A stretch of DNA of 64,000 nucleotides from Zygnema cylindricum (lineage: Eukaryota; Streptophyta; Zygnematophyceae; Zygnematales; Zygnemataceae), in assembly GCA_037447655.1 (NCBI GenBank), contig JBBHKE010000063.1:14466-78465 (forward strand), read 5' to 3'. Shown one piece after another: positions 39,576-48,851 of the stretch. Every line of letters starts with the position of its first letter. The first letter of the stretch is position 1. Below the pieces are notes generated by a model. The model did no database searches. It saw only the letters and a list, made by a program, of their open reading frames with translations, and had not been told where the DNA came from. The position numbers and the translations under genes are program-made.

Positions 39576-40577
39576 GAAGTAAACTTTGTAAACTTGGAGA
39601 AATTATCTGTGAAGGTGACCATATATTTCATCCCTCCGGCAGATGGAACCTTCGCCGGACCAAAGACATCCGAATGAATTTGTTGTAAAAGTTTCGTTGA
39701 CCGATGCTCAAACTCCTTAGGAAATGGAAATCTGTGGATTTTGCCTAAAACGCAACCATCGCAAGTTTTGACCGGCCCATCTGTGATTGATACACCCTCT
39801 ATTTTTCTAGCAACGACCATTTTCCTCAAACTATCATAATTTACATGGCCTAATCTTTTGTGCCACAACTCATCTGAGTGCAAAACACCGGAGTACAAAA
39901 CATCATTCTCCTTGGTATTAGCCATATCTATGCGATACATCTTGCTACTATCTCTAGTACCTGTAACAGCAACCTTGCCATTTTTGCTAACAACTTGCCG
40001 ACCATTTTTCAAATTAACCTCAAAGCCTTTGCTCTCTACCAACGACGTAGAAAACAGATTTTTCTTAAAGTCAGGCACAAATAAGACATTGTGAAGAGTC
40101 TTTTCAATTGCTTTTCCTTCTACATCAACTAGTAAGGACACATCTTCCACAGCACGAGTTTGGACACTCATTCCACAAGCATAATAAATATTTTTCTCCG
40201 GCGTTGCTTTCAGATTTTTGAAGATAGCCTTGTTCCAGCACATGTGGGCTGACGCTCTTGTATCCATTATCCATCCGGGGTCCTTCGCGCCCTCCATTGC
40301 AGCCGCCATAGCGAAAAGATCCGTATCGTCCTCCGTAGAAATCGTCAAAGTCTCGTCTTGAAGAGACGAAGAAGCCGAAAATAGTGCATTTCCACGAGGT
40401 GTAGCCCCCGTGAAGCCTTTGTAAAACTGGCTTTGTTGCCATTCTGGCAGGTATAAACCTGTATCGTTAGCTTTTTTAACCTTAGGACAAAATTTGTATC
40501 CATGACCTCTCTCACTACAATAAAAGCATGCATTGTTGGATTGTCTATTTCCTCCTTGATTAAAATGTCTGAATGAT
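39572..40577 (-). pseudogene. Copia A gag zinc knuckle, protease and pre-integrase domain
   Basis: One open minus-strand frame. It begins near 40577 with a CCHC knuckle at 40489-40530 (C-FY-C-SERG-H-GYKF-C, pattern CX2CX4HX4C). The aspartic protease region follows with WIMDTRASAHMC, where Copia proteases normally have D-S/T-G-A. The glycine after the catalytic pair is replaced by arginine, so the protease is probably dead. Next is the pre-integrase zinc-binding module (HKRLGHVNYDSL ... CDGCVLGK) and the start of the integrase core with FTDNFS. Upstream, an in-frame TAA and a frameshift near 40580 cut it from gag. Confidence 0.88.
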
Positions 40578-40581
40578 TATA

Positions 40582-40747
40582 CTACTTTCTTTGCTGATTA
40601 AACTGTCCTTTTCTCTCAAAGTCTGAATTAAAAGCCTCTACTTGCTCAACATTGAGAATATTAGATGAAGCTTCCTCCTCTAGTAAAATATTGATGGCTA
40701 ACTTTAAAGTCCAACTAGGTTTATCTTTTTGTTTGAGCATGTCAGAT
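40582..40747 (-). pseudogene. Copia A gag, downstream part (right of the Gypsy insertion)
   Basis: This continues the gag frame interrupted at the Gypsy target duplication CAGAT. It reads KPSWTLKLAINILLEEEAS, then a segment ending KGQFNQQRK and a TAG stop, shortly before the knuckle resumes in another frame. The apparent extension beyond 40747 is read-through into the Gypsy LTR. Confidence 0.8.
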
Positions 40748-41243
40748 TGTAAAAGAGGAAACAACACCCCACAATACGGCGCAATGCACAGCGGAAAACA
40801 CCAAGGATCTGCCCGTAGAAACAGCATGAGCACACAGAATTCGCAGACAGGGTTGGGCTTTATTAATTGAAAGAGAGTACAAGATTGCGCTAGCTGCGTA
40901 AGTCTATTTCAGGTCTACTTCCGGTCCCCTATTCACTAGGTCTACCTGTCTATTTAAACTAGCTAACTGCTAGTCAACTTAGTACTATACAGCTGTACAC
41001 GTGGACCTTCGCGACCAATCCAAGATCTATCCAAACTTCCTTCTAGAACTATACAGTTCAATCTACACAATTGCGGCGTTGCTATGCTGCGCTGCTACGC
41101 CTTTGCGCTACTAGTTGCTACTCCGCTAAGTTGCTATGTTGCTATGCTGCGCTGGTCTGGAATCGCAACTGCGCTGCTCTGAAATCGCAACTATAGCAGC
41201 CTAGCCCTAACTACTAAGTACCGAATTCTGTAACCCTGTTACA
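40748..41243 (-). repeat. 3' LTR of the Gypsy element
   Basis: It starts TGTAAAAGAGG and ends CCCTGTTACA on the plus strand, 496 bp. TGTAAC and GTTACA around AGG form a hairpin at its U3 terminus. It contains GCTGCGCTGCT words like the Copia LTRs. Confidence 0.95.
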
Positions 41244-41255
41244 GTGCCTCCCACT
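41244..41255 (-). other. Polypurine tract of the Gypsy element
   Basis: Minus-strand GTGGGAGGCAC borders the LTR start TGTAACAGGG. A small hairpin (TTCAGC 41261-41266 with GCTGAA 41272-41277) lies just upstream and overlaps the stop codon of the extra ORF. Confidence 0.65.
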
Positions 41256-41261
41256 AAGGAT

Positions 41262-42560
41262 TCAGCATCCCGCTGAACTTTGATGGAGTTTGGGAAACTG
41301 CAGTTGCCGGAGTATGTCGTATGTTTCCTCACGATACTCCTCGAACTCCTGGCAAAGGACGTCGAGTTGATGTTGGAGCTGTTCACATCGGGTCTCCAGT
41401 AACGCGATGTGAAGATCTGCAGCTGCCAACTGCCGCCGAGTAATTCGTTCCCGAACCTGATTTTCCGCTTCCTCCATGGGTATTGCGGTTTGCTGCGGAA
41501 CGTCCGCAGGTGCAGGCTCCTCGGGTGCCGGAATCCTGGGTTCTCCGGGTTCAGCCCCTGGGGTAGCTTCCTCTGGTTCCTCGTCCGTCGGTTCCCACCG
41601 AGGTACCTTTCGTAATTTGAAGGACATGTGTTTTCTTGCAGCTCGGGCCCGCTGCAGAGCATTCCTTTGAACCAGCTTGAGTACTCGCACTTCAGGGGTG
41701 GCTTCCGCTCGAGAGATGATGTCGTGGAGGCGGACATCCCACGGGTGATAATGGCTAAGTAACCCGGGAACATCAATTCTGTACCTATAGTTTTCCTCTA
41801 CCACCTCTACGAACGGTAAGGTTTGAGGATTCAGCTGCACATAGCCTTTATGATTATTCCCCAGGTCCTTGGTCCGCATGAAATTCCAAGCTGGGTGTGA
41901 CGGAACGTTGGTAGGGATGCGGATAGGATCTCCAGGCTTCCCTATACGCCATTCTTCGGGCCACTCTGAGGGGTCCCAATAAGACCTTTTGGCGAAGCTG
42001 AAGGCGAGGTCCGGATGCTGGGTGTCGACCGGTAGTGGGAAGAGGTAGTCGGGAATTTCCTCTCCCTGTTCACTCTCCTCCTCCGAATCTCTTCGGTTTT
42101 TGCCTAAGAGAAACACATCAGCACCGCTGGGGTATTGTTCCTCCGCCTTCCTCTCCGCGCTTTCAGACGACTGCTCGTCTAGGGTGCTCTCCTTGTTTGG
42201 GTCCCGCGTCACCTCCAAATCTGAGGCGCGCTCCTCAATTGGCGGAGGCGTTGGTTCGCGTTCCGGCTCCTCCGCCTCCGACAGCTCATGATCTGCTTGA
42301 AGTTCCTGATCACCTTCCTGGGTTGGGGTGTATTCAGGGTCCTGTGAGTTCTCTGACCCCTCCCCTCCACTGGTCTCCGCCGGTCCTGCCTCGCAACTGA
42401 CACTACCTTCCGGTTCCGGCTCCACTTCTACCTCTCTTCGCCTGCTTGCTTCCACCATGGCTTCTGCCGCCTTTAGCAATCTCTCGGGACGGCTCAGGTC
42501 TCCTTGTCCCACCCGTACCAGTCTCCTCCTTTTCGAGGGTGGAGAGGACGACAACGCCAT
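41262..42560 (-). CDS. Extra 3' ORF of the Gypsy element (432 aa, unknown)
   Basis: An open frame of 432 codons runs from the first in-frame ATG at 42560 to a TGA at 41262. The frame is open back to 42818 but has no earlier ATG. I recognise no known domain. Visible parts are a basic cluster SPPSKRRRLVR about 5-16 residues from the start (nuclear-localisation-like) and a long acidic, Pro/Glu/Ser-rich stretch. A Trp-rich middle follows (YWDPSEWPEEWRIG, PAWNFM), then an Arg-rich helix (RNALQRARAARKH). The C-terminal part (EENQ... to DILRQLQF) looks like a coiled coil. There is no signal peptide or membrane segment, so it is not a classical envelope gene. It sits where env or accessory ORFs sit in Gypsy elements, just before the polypurine tract. 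It is intact although pol is broken. Confidence 0.6.
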   Translation of the reverse strand: MALSSSPPSKRRRLVRVGQGDLSRPERLLKAAEAMVEASRRREVEVEPEPEGSVSCEAGPAETSGGEGSENSQDPEYTPTQEGDQELQADHELSEAEEPEREPTPPPIEERASDLEVTRDPNKESTLDEQSSESAERKAEEQYPSGADVFLLGKNRRDSEEESEQGEEIPDYLFPLPVDTQHPDLAFSFAKRSYWDPSEWPEEWRIGKPGDPIRIPTNVPSHPAWNFMRTKDLGNNHKGYVQLNPQTLPFVEVVEENYRYRIDVPGLLSHYHPWDVRLHDIISRAEATPEVRVLKLVQRNALQRARAARKHMSFKLRKVPRWEPTDEEPEEATPGAEPGEPRIPAPEEPAPADVPQQTAIPMEEAENQVRERITRRQLAAADLHIALLETRCEQLQHQLDVLCQEFEEYREETYDILRQLQFPKLHQSSAGC

Positions 42561-42879
42561 AGACACTACTGAACTGGACAATTCCGGTAGCTCCAAAAGC
42601 GGAGGTAAACTAATTGTGCGAAGAGAAGCCGTTTCTACGCTGCCGAGACTGAGTTGGTTGTGAGGACGAATGATGGTTGTATTCCCGGGGGTTGAGGGTT
42701 TCACTTTTGGGCTGTGCGCAGCGTCGCAGCGTGCGAGGGTATTGCCGTATCCAACATGTCTAAAACTGCGCAGCTGCGGCGGAACCGAGGGTTCGTCGTT
42801 ACCTACAGTGAAACACAATTGCGCCGTTGCGCTTTCCTGTCAGCGCAGCGGTTGTGCTGCGATCCTCTAACGTCATCAT
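42561..42879 (-). other. Junction segment between Gypsy integrase remnant and extra ORF
   Basis: The extra ORF frame stays open to 42818 but lacks an ATG here. Bases 42715-42870 are rich in GCGCAGC/GCTGCG words like those in the LTRs. The integrase DDE core expected downstream of the zinc-binding module is absent, so this is probably where it was deleted or replaced. Confidence 0.5.
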
Positions 42880-43432
42880 GACCATGTTGCGCTGAATCAG
42901 ATTTGTTTCTATTACACGAGTCACACGTCCGGACATATTCTTTAATGTCTCGAGTCATGTTTGGTTAATAATACGCTTCAGCGACACGTGCGGTTGTTTT
43001 ACCTCGTCCAAAATGTCCACTGAGCGGCTCGTCATGACTTATTTGAAGAATTGCGTGACGAAGTGCCGTATTTGTCGGCACATATAGCCGTGTTGTCTTA
43101 CTCGGTCTCTAGCGCCACATATCATTGGCAGTTCGAACGAGTATTTTATGTTTGACAAGTTCCTTTAGTGAACCATCATCGCCGTAGGCGGCCTTTATCC
43201 GACTTAACCACTGTTCGTCCACTTGCACCGTACTGGTGATTGCGCTGAGATTCTGATTTTGCGCTTCGGTGAACGCTGCGCTTTTCTCTTTCACAGAGTC
43301 TCCGTTCCTCTGCTGCGGTGCTTGCGGTTGTTGCTCCGCTGCCAGCGCAGCGACGTCAGGTCTCCCTGACAGCGCATCCGCTGGGTTCGTTTTGCCCGGC
43401 TTATATTCAATAACAAGTTCCGGACCGAAGGT
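42880..43432 (-). pseudogene. Gypsy RNase H-integrase tether and integrase zinc-binding remnant
   Basis: The minus strand begins, after a TAA stop at 43430-43432, with TFGPELVIEYKPGKTNPADALSG, the normal end of Gypsy RNase H. It continues through 43109-43294 and then an HHCC-like region (PLSGHFGRGKTTARV ... VRTCDSCNRNK). In-frame stops occur near 43106 and inside the HHCC region, where tryptophan is usual. No D,D,E catalytic core follows, so this copy could not integrate by its own enzyme. Confidence 0.8.
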
Positions 43433-44335
43433 TTACAGGAACGTCATCCAGCGCACTTGTTTCTTGGACAACTTCGGCTGGGTTTGGAGATATTGTAAGG
43501 CGTGGTGATCCGTGATAACAGTGATCCGTTTTCCCTGAACGTAACTCTTCCAAACCTCCAGCGCATTGATAATAGCTATTGTTTCCTTCTCATGGGTAGC
43601 CCAGTTCAACTCTGCTGCCTTTAGTTTGCGACTGTCGTAGGCGATGGGTTGAAGGCCTTTTCCTTGATCTTGCATAAGGATCGCTCCAATAGCCATATCG
43701 CTAGCGTCAGTAATTACCGTCCAAGGTAAATCCAGATCGGGAACAGCAAACACAGGGGCGGTAACCAACCGCTCCTTTAGCGTGTTAAAGGCTGTTTCTT
43801 GCGCCGCTTTCCAATCATAGGGCGCATCATTTTTGAGCAATTCCGTAAGCGGTGCAGCGATTTTTGCGAAACCTTCAACAAAACGTCGATAATAGGAGCA
43901 TAGTCTGAGAAAGCTTCGTAACTCCGTAATATTCGCCGGTTGCGGCCACTCCTTTACAGCTCTAGTCTTGTTGGGATCCACTGCGATCTCGTCCCGGCTC
44001 ACCACATGGCCTAGAAAGTCAATTTTCTCCTTAAAGAAGTAACATTTACTTCTTTTTGCGTACAACTTATGCTCCCGAAGGACTTGGAGGACCGTCCGTA
44101 AGTGCTTCACATACTCCTCCTACGTTCGGCTATACACCAATATGTCATCTAGGAAGACGATCACGAAAGCGTCCAGATATTGTCGAAAGATGGAATTCAT
44201 TAAATGCATAAAGGTCGCCGGTTCGTTAGTCAACCCGAACGGCATTACCCGAAACTGGAAATGACCGTATCGAGTTCTGAACGCCGTCTTTTCCACATCC
44301 TCCTCGGCAATTCTGATCTGGTGGTAGCCGCTCCG
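43433..44335 (-). pseudogene. Gypsy reverse transcriptase C-terminal part and RNase H
   Basis: After a one-base deletion near 44335 the frame reads [25 protein letters not shown] and the catalytic [10 protein letters not shown], then meets a TAG at 44117-44119. It resumes with LGHVVSRDEIAVDPNK and YYRRFVEGFAKIAAPLTELL. RNase H motifs follow (ITDASDMAIGAIL, ATHEKETIAII, ITDHHALQYL). The enzyme would make element DNA from RNA primed by initiator tRNA-Met. The YxDD-type motif here is LDD, normal for Gypsy. Confidence 0.93.
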
Positions 44336-46272
44336 CAATCGATTTTCGAAAAATATTTGGCACCTCGAAGTCGATCCAACAATTCGTCTATCCTCGGTAG
44401 GGGGTACGCATTCTTCACCGTTAACTTGTTCAGCGCTCGGTAATCTATACACATACGGAACCCTCCATCTTTCTTGTTCACAAAGAGAACAGGGGCTCCA
44501 TACGGTGACTTGCTTGGTTCGATTGCTCCGGCTTCGACCAACTCCGCGAGTTGCTTTTTCAATTCGTCCAACTCGGTGTAGCTCATCTTGTACATCCGAT
44601 TAGCCGGAGGTACCGCTCCAGGAACAAGCTCTATTTTATGATCCACTTCGCGCTTCGGAGGTAATCCTTCGGGGAGCTTCGGGGGAAATACATCTGCGTA
44701 CTCCTCGAGAAGTTTTGACACGACTTCCGGGGCCTCTTCGGAAGTCTTTCCAATGTCGTCACTTTCTTTGGAGTCGAAGTCGGGGTCCTTCTTTTTCCAT
44801 TCTTCCGGGATCTCCTCCTTCGCCTCCTCCATTGGCTGGACGACCGCCATATAAATCATTTCCCCTTTCTTAAGTGCCCTCTTAAGCTGTAAGGCCGAAA
44901 GCAGGCGTCCCTCTTCCGTTCCCTTACCAGCCGCTCCCGCTGTTACCTCAAACTCTTCTTCACCTTTCTTCACTCTCATGGCGCCACTTCTCCAGTCAAT
45001 CATCGGATTCCATTTTTGCAGCCACGGCTTCCCCAATATTACCTCATGATCCCCAAGAGGTAATACATGAAGCGTGTCGTACCATCGGAATTTCCCAATG
45101 CCGACGCGCAACCTCGGGGTACGATGGGTGATTGATAGGGAACTGCCGTCGGCCAATTGCACCGACTGAGGATTATGTAGTACCACAAGAGGAAGTTTCA
45201 ACCTTTTCACCGTCGCCTCGTTAATGAAGTTCCCCGACGCTCCGGAGTCCACCATGAAGTCAGCTGCACTCACTCCTATTTGACCCCGAAATATCAAAGG
45301 GTCACCTCCTTCTCCGGCTAACCTCATAACGGTAAGTTTTCCCTTTTTGGGGTCTTTCCGTTTTGGACACTCCCGAGCCATGTGATCCGGAGAACCGCAC
45401 TGGAAGCATAGGCCATTTTGCCTCCTCCGTTGGATTTCCTCGGGGGACAAGTCATTGGTCTTGGTCTTGGTGGTTTTCTTCTTTTTCCGCAGGACGTTGA
45501 CCGCTTCCTTATCCTCATTAATTGCGCCGAGCTCCATGGGGGTTGGACCTTCGTCTCGTCGGTTTCCTCCGCTACTGCTCGACCCGTAGTGATAAGGTCT
45601 CCGGAGGTTGAAGTTGACCGAATCGGTCCGCTCCGCAAACTTGATGATTGCTGAGAGAGGGGGAGTTGTACTTTCCCGAGCAAGCCATTGCTCCACATCT
45701 CTACGAATAGACGACTTAAGCCCCTTCACGAAATGATCCACGGCTTCATCCTCCGTCATCGTAGGTATTTGAACCTTGCACTCCAAGAACCTCTGCGTAA
45801 ACTCCATCACTGAAGTTCGTTGCTTCAATACTGCGATCTTATCTCTCGCCGCCTTCACCGTGTTGACAGGCTGCCAAGTGTCGCGGAGGAGTTGAACGAA
45901 GAGCGCCCAGACGGTCGGTGACTCATCGTCCTCTACCAATGTTCTCCACCAAGCCCCCGGTGCCCCTTTAAGAAGACCCCACGCGTAGTGAATCTTCTCA
46001 CGATCCGATAGGCTAGGAAAATTCTCGAGATAGTTTGCCACGGAGAATAGCCATGAGTCAAGGTTCTTGTGTCTTGCAGGGTCAAACTCGTCGGGAAGCC
46101 GTAATTTCGGTCTCCAGGAGTCTCTCTCGATGCCTCCGTGAGGCCGCTCCCTTAGACGCGTCTCCAAGGCCATGACGGTGTTACCCAGCTGCGTATTCTG
46201 TAATCTCACACTTTCCAACTCCGTGATAACTTGCGCCAACATTTTTGTAGTGGATACACCGTGTTCATCCAT
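44336..46272 (-). pseudogene. Gypsy gag, protease and N-terminal reverse transcriptase
   Basis: This is a single frame from an ATG at 46272, 20 bases after the primer site. A coiled-coil-like N-terminus precedes a retrotransposon gag domain (about residues 55-220; LDSWLFSVANYLENF, WWRTLVEDD). A CCHC knuckle lies at C289, C292, H297 and C302. The aspartic protease has D342-S-G-A and a downstream VILGKPWL (411-418). Reverse transcriptase starts near 545 ([25 protein letters not shown]). Gag and pol share one frame without a programmed frameshift. The frame is lost at a one-base deletion after FSKID; residues after that are out of frame and end at 44245. Confidence 0.93.
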
Positions 46273-46293
46273 GCTGTCGAGTCACGGGTAACT

Positions 46294-46305
46294 GCTCCGA
46301 TACCA
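46294..46305 (-). other. Gypsy primer binding site
   Basis: Minus-strand TGGTATCGGAGC starts one base after the 5' LTR. It differs at one base from TGGTATCAGAGC, the complement of the 3' end of eukaryotic initiator tRNA-Met, the usual minus-strand primer site in many Gypsy and Copia elements. Confidence 0.85.
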
Positions 46306-46306
46306 G

Positions 46307-46802
46307 TGTAAAAGAGGTAACAACACCCCACAATACAGCGAAATGCATAGCGGAAAACACCAAGGATCTGCCCGTAGCAACAGCATGAGCACACAGAATT
46401 CGCAGACAGGGTTGGGCTTTATTAATTGAAAGAGAGTACAAGATTGCGCTAGCTGCGTAAGTCTATTTCAGGTCTACTTCCGGTCCCCTATTCACTAGGT
46501 CTACCTGTCTATTTAAACTAGCTAACTGCTGGTCAACTTAGTACTATACAGCTGTACACGTGGACCTTCGCGGCCAATCCAAGATCTATCCAAACTTCCT
46601 TCTAGAACTATACAGTTAAATCTACACAATTGCGGCAGTGCTATGCTGCGTTGCTACGCCGCTGCGCTACTAGTTACTACTGCGCTAAGTTGTTATGCTG
46701 CTATGCTGCGCTGGTCTGGAATCGCAACTGCGCTGCTCTGAAATCGCAACTATAGCAGCCTAGCCCTAACTACTAAGTACCCAATTCTGTAACCCTGTTA
46801 CA
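46307..46802 (-). repeat. 5' LTR of the Gypsy element
   Basis: 496 bp, the same length and ends as the 3' copy, with about 18 substitutions, several in the GCTGCGCTGCT tract. The flanking CAGAT matches the left target duplication. Confidence 0.95.
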
Positions 46803-47325
46803 CAGATGCTCCTTTCATACTATGAGGGAGACCCCTCATGAGCAATGCCGCTTGTTGAAAAGGAGGAAACACCCCGCCTGCACAAGCATGTGCATCTACA
46901 AGGATACGAAATTTGTTAGAATATTCAGCCATTGTACCGCCAGTGTTCTTATAGTCCCAAATTTTTCCAGCGAATAGAAGCTCTTCCTGGACATTTGCCT
47001 TTTCATAATCACTTTTAAGAGATTTCCAGATATCAATTGCTTTTTTTATCTTTATCCGAGACATAGCTAAGTCCTCAGATATACAAAATTTCAAAATAGA
47101 ACGAGCTTGCGTATTTTTTTTAGACCACGACGGATCAGATTCATCCAGCGAACCATCTAATATATCCAAAAGATTGACATTTTCAAAATGTGTTTCCACC
47201 ATATCCGCCCAGTAAACATACTTATCCCCGGAAAATATAGGAATTCTTGATGACAGGCCCATAACTTGTTGTTCTACAACCACCAGTGCAGGTGGAGGAG
47301 CAGCAGTAGTAGTAGAAGTAAACAT
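46803..47325 (-). pseudogene. Copia A gag, upstream part (starts inside the LTR)
   Basis: From an ATG at 47325 the frame reads a Ser/Thr/Ala/Pro-rich start ending VVVEQQ, then a Copia gag capsid-type domain (IPIFSGDKYVYWADMVETHF, IWKSLKSDYE, FRILVDAHACAGG, LLMRGLPHSMKG). It is cut at the Gypsy insertion; the rest lies at 40582-40747. The ATG is 59 bases inside the 5' LTR, and the frame runs through the LTR end and the primer site (codons for QQVMG). Gag forms the particle that encloses the RNA. The open frame is undamaged up to the insertion. Confidence 0.9.
47256..47265 (-). other. Copia A primer binding site (half-tRNA type)
   Basis: Minus-strand GTTATGGGCC lies one base after the LTR end. 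It complements the anticodon arm of initiator tRNA-Met (GGCCCATAAC), not its 3' end. This is the half-tRNA priming mode known for Drosophila copia and relatives. The site also encodes gag residues V-M-G. Confidence 0.8.
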
Positions 47326-48061
47326 GATACACTCTCAAAAGCAATCAAAAATCCTACCAAACAGATGTTCTTAAGTGTTCACCAATTCTTATGCAAGCAT
47401 CCAAACCTCACAAAACTCTATCAGAATATAGAGTAGCATAAACACTGATAACTCCCAAAGTTAGAGCAGAATTGACCTGACAACACTCAAGATATAATAC
47501 TCAGAAGTTTCCCAAAAACTGTTTGCAGTTTTACTACTTGGAAGTCTGGATACATAATATGCTGTGAGTCCTAAGTCTTATACTTGTGTTGAACTGGCAA
47601 CACCAGTGTACTTGAGAGGTACATCACACCACCAAGCTACCACTAACTGTCAAGCTACCATTGAGCTATCACTAAGCTACCACTGAGCTATCACTAAGCT
47701 AACTAGAATCGTATCTATCGCAGTTGCTCTATCCTGTACAGAATCACATTAAGAATATTAGATGTTGCGTTGTCCGTACGGACCATATCAAACATAATCA
47801 TGGTTGCCTTATCCTGTCTGTGTTGAAGCTTTGCTGCTGCGCTGCTCTGCTGTTGCGCTGCTCTGCTGTATAGCAGCAGCTCTGCTGCTGTGCTGCTCTG
47901 CTGCTGCGCTGCTCTGTTGTATAGCAGCTGCGCTGCTGTATAGCAGCTGCACTGCTCTTTTGTATAGCAGCTGCGTTGCTCTGTCTGTATAGCAGCTGCG
48001 CTGCTTTGTCTATAAAGCAGCTACGCTGCTCTGAGACTGAAAGCTTTCCAAAAAGACAACA
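47267..48061 (-). repeat. 5' LTR of Copia A
   Basis: 795 bp. It ends CAACA at 48061 followed by the GTAAG target duplication and satellite. It is longer than the 3' LTR because of an expanded GCTGCGCTGCT/TATAGCAGCTGCG tract (about 47826-48030). It contains the gag start codon 59 bases from its inner end. Confidence 0.93.
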
Positions 48062-48851
48062 GTAAGCAGTATCAGTTTGTGTAATTTAGATTACAATTGT
48101 TATTAGTGCTAAAAGTTTGTGTAAGTTAGATAAAAATTCCTGTTAGCGCTAAAAGTTTGTGTAATTTAGAAAACAATTATTGTTAGCGCTAACAGTTTGT
48201 GTAATTTAGATAACAATTTTTGTTAACGCAAACAGTTTGTGTAATTAAGATAACAATTTTTGTTGACGCTAACAGTTTGTATAAGTTAGGTAACAATTCT
48301 TGTTAATGCTAACAGTTTGTGTAAGTTAGATAACATATCTTGTTTGTTCTAATTAATTGTATAAGTTAGGTAACAATTCTTGTTATCGCTAATAGTTTGT
48401 GTAATTTAGATAATATTTCTTGTTAGCGCTAACAGTTTGTGTAATTTAGATAACAATTCTTGTTAGCAGTAACAGTTTGTGTAATTTAGATAACATTTCT
48501 TGCTAGCGCTAACAGTTTGTATAAGTTAGGAAACAATTCCTGTTAGGGATAACAGTTTGTGTAATTTAGATAACAATTATTTTTAGCGCTAACAGTTTGT
48601 GTAAATTAGGTAACAATTCATGTTAGCCCTAACAGTTTTTGTAATTTAGAAAACAATTATTATAAGCGCAAACAGTTTGTGTAATTTAGATAACAATTAT
48701 TTTTAGCGCTAACAGTTTGTGTAATTAAGATAACAATTCTTGTAAGAGCTAATAGTTTGTATAAGATAGGTTACAATTCTTGTTAGCGCTAACATTTTGT
48801 GTAATTAGATAACATTTCTTGTTAGCGCTAACAGTTTTTGTAATTTAGATC
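48062..48851. repeat. 40-bp satellite array, block E
   Basis: Short satellite stretch between the Copia A and Copia B insertions, same orientation and unit. The right end, TTTAGATC, is the target side of Copia B. Confidence 0.96.

Larger units (their letters stand above)
40748..46802 (-). mobile_element. Gypsy/Ty3-type element nested in Copia A, with an extra 3' ORF
   Basis: A 6055-bp element has two 496-bp LTRs and a perfect target duplication CAGAT (40743-40747 and 46803-46807), inserted in the gag of Copia A. The minus-strand order is LTR, primer site matching the 3' end of initiator tRNA-Met, gag, CCHC knuckle, protease, reverse transcriptase, RNase H, integrase zinc-binding remnant, an additional long ORF, polypurine tract, LTR. 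RT before integrase puts it in Gypsy/Ty3. Pol carries at least one frameshift and several stops, and no integrase catalytic core is recognisable. The LTRs differ at about 18 positions (hand count). Confidence 0.95.
36241..48061 (-). mobile_element. Complete but disabled Copia element, family A, carrying a nested Gypsy
   Basis: The element is bounded by two related LTRs (36241-36942 and 47267-48061) with TGTTG/CAACA ends. A perfect 5-bp target duplication GTAAG (36236-36240 and 48062-48066) lies in satellite. On the minus strand the order is LTR, primer site, gag, zinc knuckle, protease, integrase, reverse transcriptase, RNase H, polypurine tract, LTR: Ty1/Copia order. Removing the nested Gypsy and its 5-bp duplication leaves about 5.76 kb, a normal Copia length. 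Several stops and frameshifts, plus an altered protease motif, show that it cannot move on its own. Intact TSD and LTRs mean the insertion itself is undisturbed. Confidence 0.95.

Noticed and set aside
41409-42663. Plus-strand and alternative-frame ORFs of 60-120 codons, and a minus-strand frame of 189 codons
   Set aside because: Shadows of the GC-rich extra Gypsy ORF; they lack the domain-like composition and end irregularly.
42560-42818. Starting the extra Gypsy ORF at 42818 (518 codons)
   Set aside because: The codon at 42818 is TTG; the first ATG in frame is at 42560. Kept as an open upstream extension only.
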